Positions 6,449-8,384 of a stretch of 8,384 bases of DNA are shown piece after piece (position 1 is the stretch's first letter; each line of letters begins with the position of its first letter). The position numbers and the translations under genes are program-made. The stretch covers positions 1 to 8,384 of the forward strand of contig DATKMG010000525.1 of assembly GCA_035541995.1 (NCBI GenBank), given 5' to 3'. Below the pieces are notes generated by a model. The model was given only the letters and a program-made list of their open reading frames with translations, ran no database searches and was not told the DNA's origin. The stretch comes from DATKMG01 sp035541995 (GTDB taxonomy: Bacteria; Acidobacteriota; Terriglobia; Versatilivoradales; Versatilivoraceae).

Positions 6449-7150
6449 ATGGCCAAACAGTGTCCGAACTGCCAACAACTCCTGGACGAAAACGTTCGCT
6501 TTTGCCCCATTTGTGGGACCCAGGTCAATGAAGTCAAATCCCTGGACTCGCCGATCGAGATTTCTGAAAACCAACTCCCGCCCCCTCTAATCCCCGAGAC
6601 GCCTGGTTCCTCCGCCGATTCCTCCCGGCCTTGGACGAGCCTGCCACTGATTCCGATGGCATCTCCGAATTTGACCAAGCCCGCAATGTTGGCCGGCATT
6701 GTGCTGGCAGTATTGTCCGCATTGCCAATTTTGAGTTGTTGTTGTTTTCTATGGTTGATTGGGGGAGGGGTCCTGGCTGCCTACCTATTGCGCACTGAAT
6801 ACCCCGGGGAGATCACGCCGGGTTTGGGAGCACGGCTGGGTCTGTTAACAGCACTCCTGGGATCCATCTTTTGGCAGATCCTTGACATTCCACTTTCCTT
6901 TATAGACAGCCGGGCGGAAGGGCTTCGTCGGCTAGAGGAAATGATCCGTGCCAGCGAGAATGTGCCCGCTGAAAGCCTGCAGGTGTTGGAACGACTTCTT
7001 TCCCTGTTCTCTAACCCATTGAATCCATTAGTAATTATATTGGGTTTGGCAAGCAAATTGATCCTGTGCGGGGCTTTGACAACTCTGGGCGGGATCTTGG
7101 GAGTAGCTTTTTTTGGCAAGCCGAAGACTATTGATTCCAGCCCACGCTGA
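6449..7150 (+). CDS. Zinc-ribbon multi-pass membrane protein, unknown function
   Basis: The 233-residue product has an N-terminal zinc ribbon, CPNC (C5, C8) and CPICG (C19, C22), which should bind one zinc ion. A Pro/Ser-rich linker follows (about 27-75), then a membrane part. Hydrophobic segments lie at about 78-114 (probably two helices, including SCCCFLWLIGGGVLAAYLL), 126-150 (ARLGLLTALLGSIFWQILDI) and 192-222. A charged, amphipathic stretch (about 152-187) lies before the last one. The Cys-Cys-Cys, LW and GGG-LAAYL run, followed by a second 'G.RLGLLT..LG' helix, resembles a group of uncharacterised bacterial membrane proteins I recall, but I cannot name a function. The frame extends upstream to an ATG at 6338. 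Those extra 37 residues are low in sense, overlap the promoter and precede the zinc ribbon, so 6449 is preferred. It appears to be its own transcription unit; I see no terminator directly after it. Confidence 0.75.
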   Translation: MAKQCPNCQQLLDENVRFCPICGTQVNEVKSLDSPIEISENQLPPPLIPETPGSSADSSRPWTSLPLIPMASPNLTKPAMLAGIVLAVLSALPILSCCCFLWLIGGGVLAAYLLRTEYPGEITPGLGARLGLLTALLGSIFWQILDIPLSFIDSRAEGLRRLEEMIRASENVPAESLQVLERLLSLFSNPLNPLVIILGLASKLILCGALTTLGGILGVAFFGKPKTIDSSPR

Positions 7151-7219
7151 ACAAATCCGTTCTGGCACTCACGGGTTCAAATGCATTCGCGAGTACCAAG
7201 TCAAATTCGGGCTTTCCTG

Positions 7220-7248
7220 TTGACATTTCCTGAGTTTAGATTTTAGAT
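7220..7248 (+). promoter_or_regulatory. Candidate promoter of the H1-like gene
   Basis: A perfect TTGACA (7220-7225) is followed after 17 bases by TTAGAT (7243-7248), a weak -10. TATAGC at 7248-7253 is a better -10 by sequence but is 22 bases away. The location, about 140 bases before the start codon, implies a long leader. Confidence 0.4.
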
Positions 7249-7374
7249 ATAGCCAAATTTTATGCTGCCCTCGCTGGGGTGCCGCATTGACTATGGATCC
7301 CAGCCGCTAGTGACCTTGGCGAGGCTGTGAGAGGTGTACTATCCCGCCTGAGCATCGAATGAGAGAATTTATTT

Positions 7375-7381
7375 AAGGAGG
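7375..7381 (+). promoter_or_regulatory. Shine-Dalgarno fixing the GTG start
   Basis: AAGGAGG ends 7 bases before GTG 7389, an ideal sequence and distance. The first in-frame ATG is nine codons later (codon 10), too far away to use this site, so the GTG start is well supported. Confidence 0.8.
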
Positions 7382-7388
7382 ACTGACT

Positions 7389-7862
7389 GTGTACAGCGAA
7401 GAAACAGAAAAGCCCATGGAACCCACTTCGGCTGAAGGCGCTGCTGCTGAGACTCCGGCTGCACCTCCCGAGCCCCCGGCTCCCGTCGTCGAATCCCCAG
7501 AACCTGTGACTCCTCCGCCAGCGGTTGAGCCCAAGCCCATTGTGGTTCGGAAACGAGCTGTCGCTCCTAAGCCCGTAGCGGCAGAGCCGAAGCCAGTTGC
7601 AGCTCCACCCGCCCCCGTTGTGGTCAAGCCAGCCAAGACTGCAAAGAAGCCTGCCAAAGCGGCAAGAGCTCCTGCAAAAAAAGTTGTAGCTCGGAAGACG
7701 AAGCCTGCTAAAAGGGCGAAGCCTCCTGCGAAGAAGACTAAGCCCGCGGCCAGGAAAGCCACGGCCGCTGCGCGTGCCAAGACGGCCAAGAAGGCTGTCA
7801 GGAAGCCGGCCAAGAAAGCAGCCAAAAAGCCTCTTCATAAGAAAGCAAAGCCAAAGAAGTAG
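7389..7862 (+). CDS. Histone H1-like Lys/Ala/Pro-rich protein
   Basis: The 157-residue product is of low complexity and strongly bipartite. Residues 1-66 are acidic and Pro/Ala-rich, with all Asp/Glu of the protein. Residues 67-157 contain no acidic residue at all. In residues 80-157, 34 of 78 are Lys or Arg, in repeats such as KPAKKA, KKPAKAA and RKPAKKAAKK. There is one Tyr (residue 2), no Trp and no Cys. Such tails resemble eukaryotic H1 C-termini and bacterial H1-like or AlgP-type proteins, which bind DNA or other polyanions without a fold of their own. A role in nucleoid compaction is therefore likely but inferred. No HU fold is attached, unlike in some Lys-rich HU proteins. The gene has its own promoter candidate, ideal ribosome site and strong terminator, which suggests good expression as a single gene. 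Reverse-strand frames across it are products of its GC-biased repeats. Confidence 0.75.
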   Translation: MYSEETEKPMEPTSAEGAAAETPAAPPEPPAPVVESPEPVTPPPAVEPKPIVVRKRAVAPKPVAAEPKPVAAPPAPVVVKPAKTAKKPAKAARAPAKKVVARKTKPAKRAKPPAKKTKPAARKATAAARAKTAKKAVRKPAKKAAKKPLHKKAKPKK

Positions 7863-7889
7863 GTTAGCTCCCACAATCCCGCTTGTCTC

Positions 7890-7917
7890 AAGCCTGCCTT
7901 TTCGGGCAGGCTTTTTT
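7890..7917 (+). terminator. Strong intrinsic terminator after the H1-like gene
   Basis: AAGCCTGCC (7890-7898), loop TTTTCG and GGCAGGCTT (7905-7913) form a perfect 9-bp stem, running into a T tract up to 7917. It lies 28 bases past the stop and insulates the next gene, whose start is only 14 bases further on. Confidence 0.9.
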
Positions 7918-7930
7918 GTGAGGTTTTGAA

Positions 7931-8384
7931 ATGGTGTGTAGAGGGAAGATTCGCTGGGGACTCGTAGGCTGCGGCGACATTTCCAGAAAGCGAGTCGTTG
8001 CTGCGATCCAGTCATCCACCAGTTGCGAGTTGCTGGCGTGCATCCGCAGAGACTCATCACGCCTGGAGGAATTTCAATCGCAATACCAAATCCCCAAAGG
8101 TTATCGGAGCTACTCTGATTTTCTGGCGGATGCCGACATTGACGCCGTCTATGTCGCGACAGCGGTTGCTCTGCATTGTCAACAGACCGTACAGGCAGCA
8201 GAGCAAGGCAAACATGTGTTGTGCGAAAAGCCTATGGCCATGAACGTGTCCGAATGTCGCAAGATGATTGAAGCCTGTCGCAGCAACGGCGTCAAGCTGG
8301 GGGTTTCTTACTACAGAAGGTTCTATCCGGCTATCTTGAAAATCCGGGAACTGCTCGAGGACCAGGTTTTAGGAATGCCAATTC
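7931..8384 (+). CDS. Gfo/Idh/MocA-family NAD(P) oxidoreductase, N-terminal part
   Basis: The frame is open from ATG 7931 to the window edge, giving 151 codons plus one base. The family comprises NAD(P)-dependent dehydrogenases that act mostly on sugars, amino sugars and inositols; the substrate cannot be told here. Residues 7-26 are the first strand, glycine loop and helix of the Rossmann fold (IRWGLVGCGDIS, G10, G13, G15). Residues 60-80 read YRSYSDFLADADIDAVYVAT, the usual 'Y.d...ll.d.diDaV.iaT' segment. EKP at 99-101 carries the conserved Lys (K100), and SYYRRFYPA at 126-134 matches the start of the second domain. The usual 'P.N.LH' after VAT is here AVALH. GAGG at 7920-7923 lies 7 bases before the ATG. 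The preceding terminator means it needs a promoter that I cannot see between 7918 and 7930, or it depends on read-through. Confidence 0.9.
   Translation, partial: MVCRGKIRWGLVGCGDISRKRVVAAIQSSTSCELLACIRRDSSRLEEFQSQYQIPKGYRSYSDFLADADIDAVYVATAVALHCQQTVQAAEQGKHVLCEKPMAMNVSECRKMIEACRSNGVKLGVSYYRRFYPAILKIRELLEDQVLGMPI

Larger units (their letters stand above)
7151..7388. other. Promoter and long leader before the H1-like gene
   Basis: There is no gene here. The stretch holds a promoter candidate at 7220-7248 and then about 130 bases of likely untranslated leader. Within the leader CCTCGC (7269-7274) can pair with GCGAGG (7319-7324), extended inward by G-C and G-T pairs, so some folding is possible. 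I recognise no known riboswitch or ribosomal leader. Confidence 0.4.

Noticed and set aside
7389..7550. TonB-like protein, because of the Pro/Glu/Lys-rich N-terminal half.
   Set aside because: There is no membrane anchor before the Pro-rich part and no TonB C-terminal domain; the rest is a basic H1-like tail.
7260..8060. Long reverse-strand open frames (266 and 150 codons) across the H1-like gene.
   Set aside because: They are the complement of a Lys/Ala/Pro repeat gene, where stop codons are rare on the other strand. They have low-complexity Arg/Ser/Leu or Ala/Gly composition, cross a terminator and have no ribosome site.
1..8384. Mobile element, CRISPR, tRNA/rRNA or defence system.
   Set aside because: I saw no transposase or integrase motif, no regularly spaced repeats, no tRNA-like cloverleaf and no nuclease or toxin-antitoxin pair on reading both strands.

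Overview
The window is bacterial chromosome of moderate GC from what looks like a diderm, slow-lane heterotroph with small, mostly single-gene transcription units. A membrane-anchored PpiD-type foldase and a signal-peptide protein imply an envelope with a periplasm. A single-chain class I (iron-sulfur) fumarase, a histone H1-like Lys/Ala/Pro protein, a FecR-fold protein and a zinc-ribbon membrane protein with a CCC-x-LW-GGG core together remind me most of Acidobacteriota. This taxonomic guess comes from family recall, is not searched, and is only moderately likely.

Layout, left to right. 1-636 (minus) is the N-terminal part of a membrane-anchored FecR-domain protein that runs off the left edge. 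It is divergent from 916-2838 (plus), a PpiD-like peptidyl-prolyl isomerase, across a 279-base spacer. After a 122-base gap holding a GC-rich hairpin comes 2961-4295 (plus), a secreted protein with two copies of a beta-rich module and a separate C-terminal beta domain. It converges with 4606-6132 (minus), the class I fumarate hydratase, across 310 bases that hold three hairpins, including a perfect 19-bp inverted repeat. The fumarase leader carries a 10-bp palindrome next to its Shine-Dalgarno. Divergent from it is 6449-7150 (plus), a zinc-ribbon multi-pass membrane protein with a readable sigma70-type promoter. 7389-7862 (plus) is a GTG-started H1-like basic protein with a long leader and a strong intrinsic terminator. 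7931-8384 (plus) is the N-terminal part of a Gfo/Idh/MocA-family oxidoreductase that runs off the right edge.

The genes do not form an obvious pathway. Two (PpiD-like, secreted repeat protein) concern the envelope, and a third (FecR-like) is membrane anchored. One is central carbon metabolism (fumarate to malate), one is probably nucleoid-associated, and the last is a sugar- or cyclitol-type NAD(P) oxidoreductase. I see no mobile element, CRISPR array, tRNA, rRNA or defence system. The items most worth a second look are the uncharacterised secreted and zinc-ribbon proteins, the bipartite H1-like protein, and the palindromes in the non-coding gaps.
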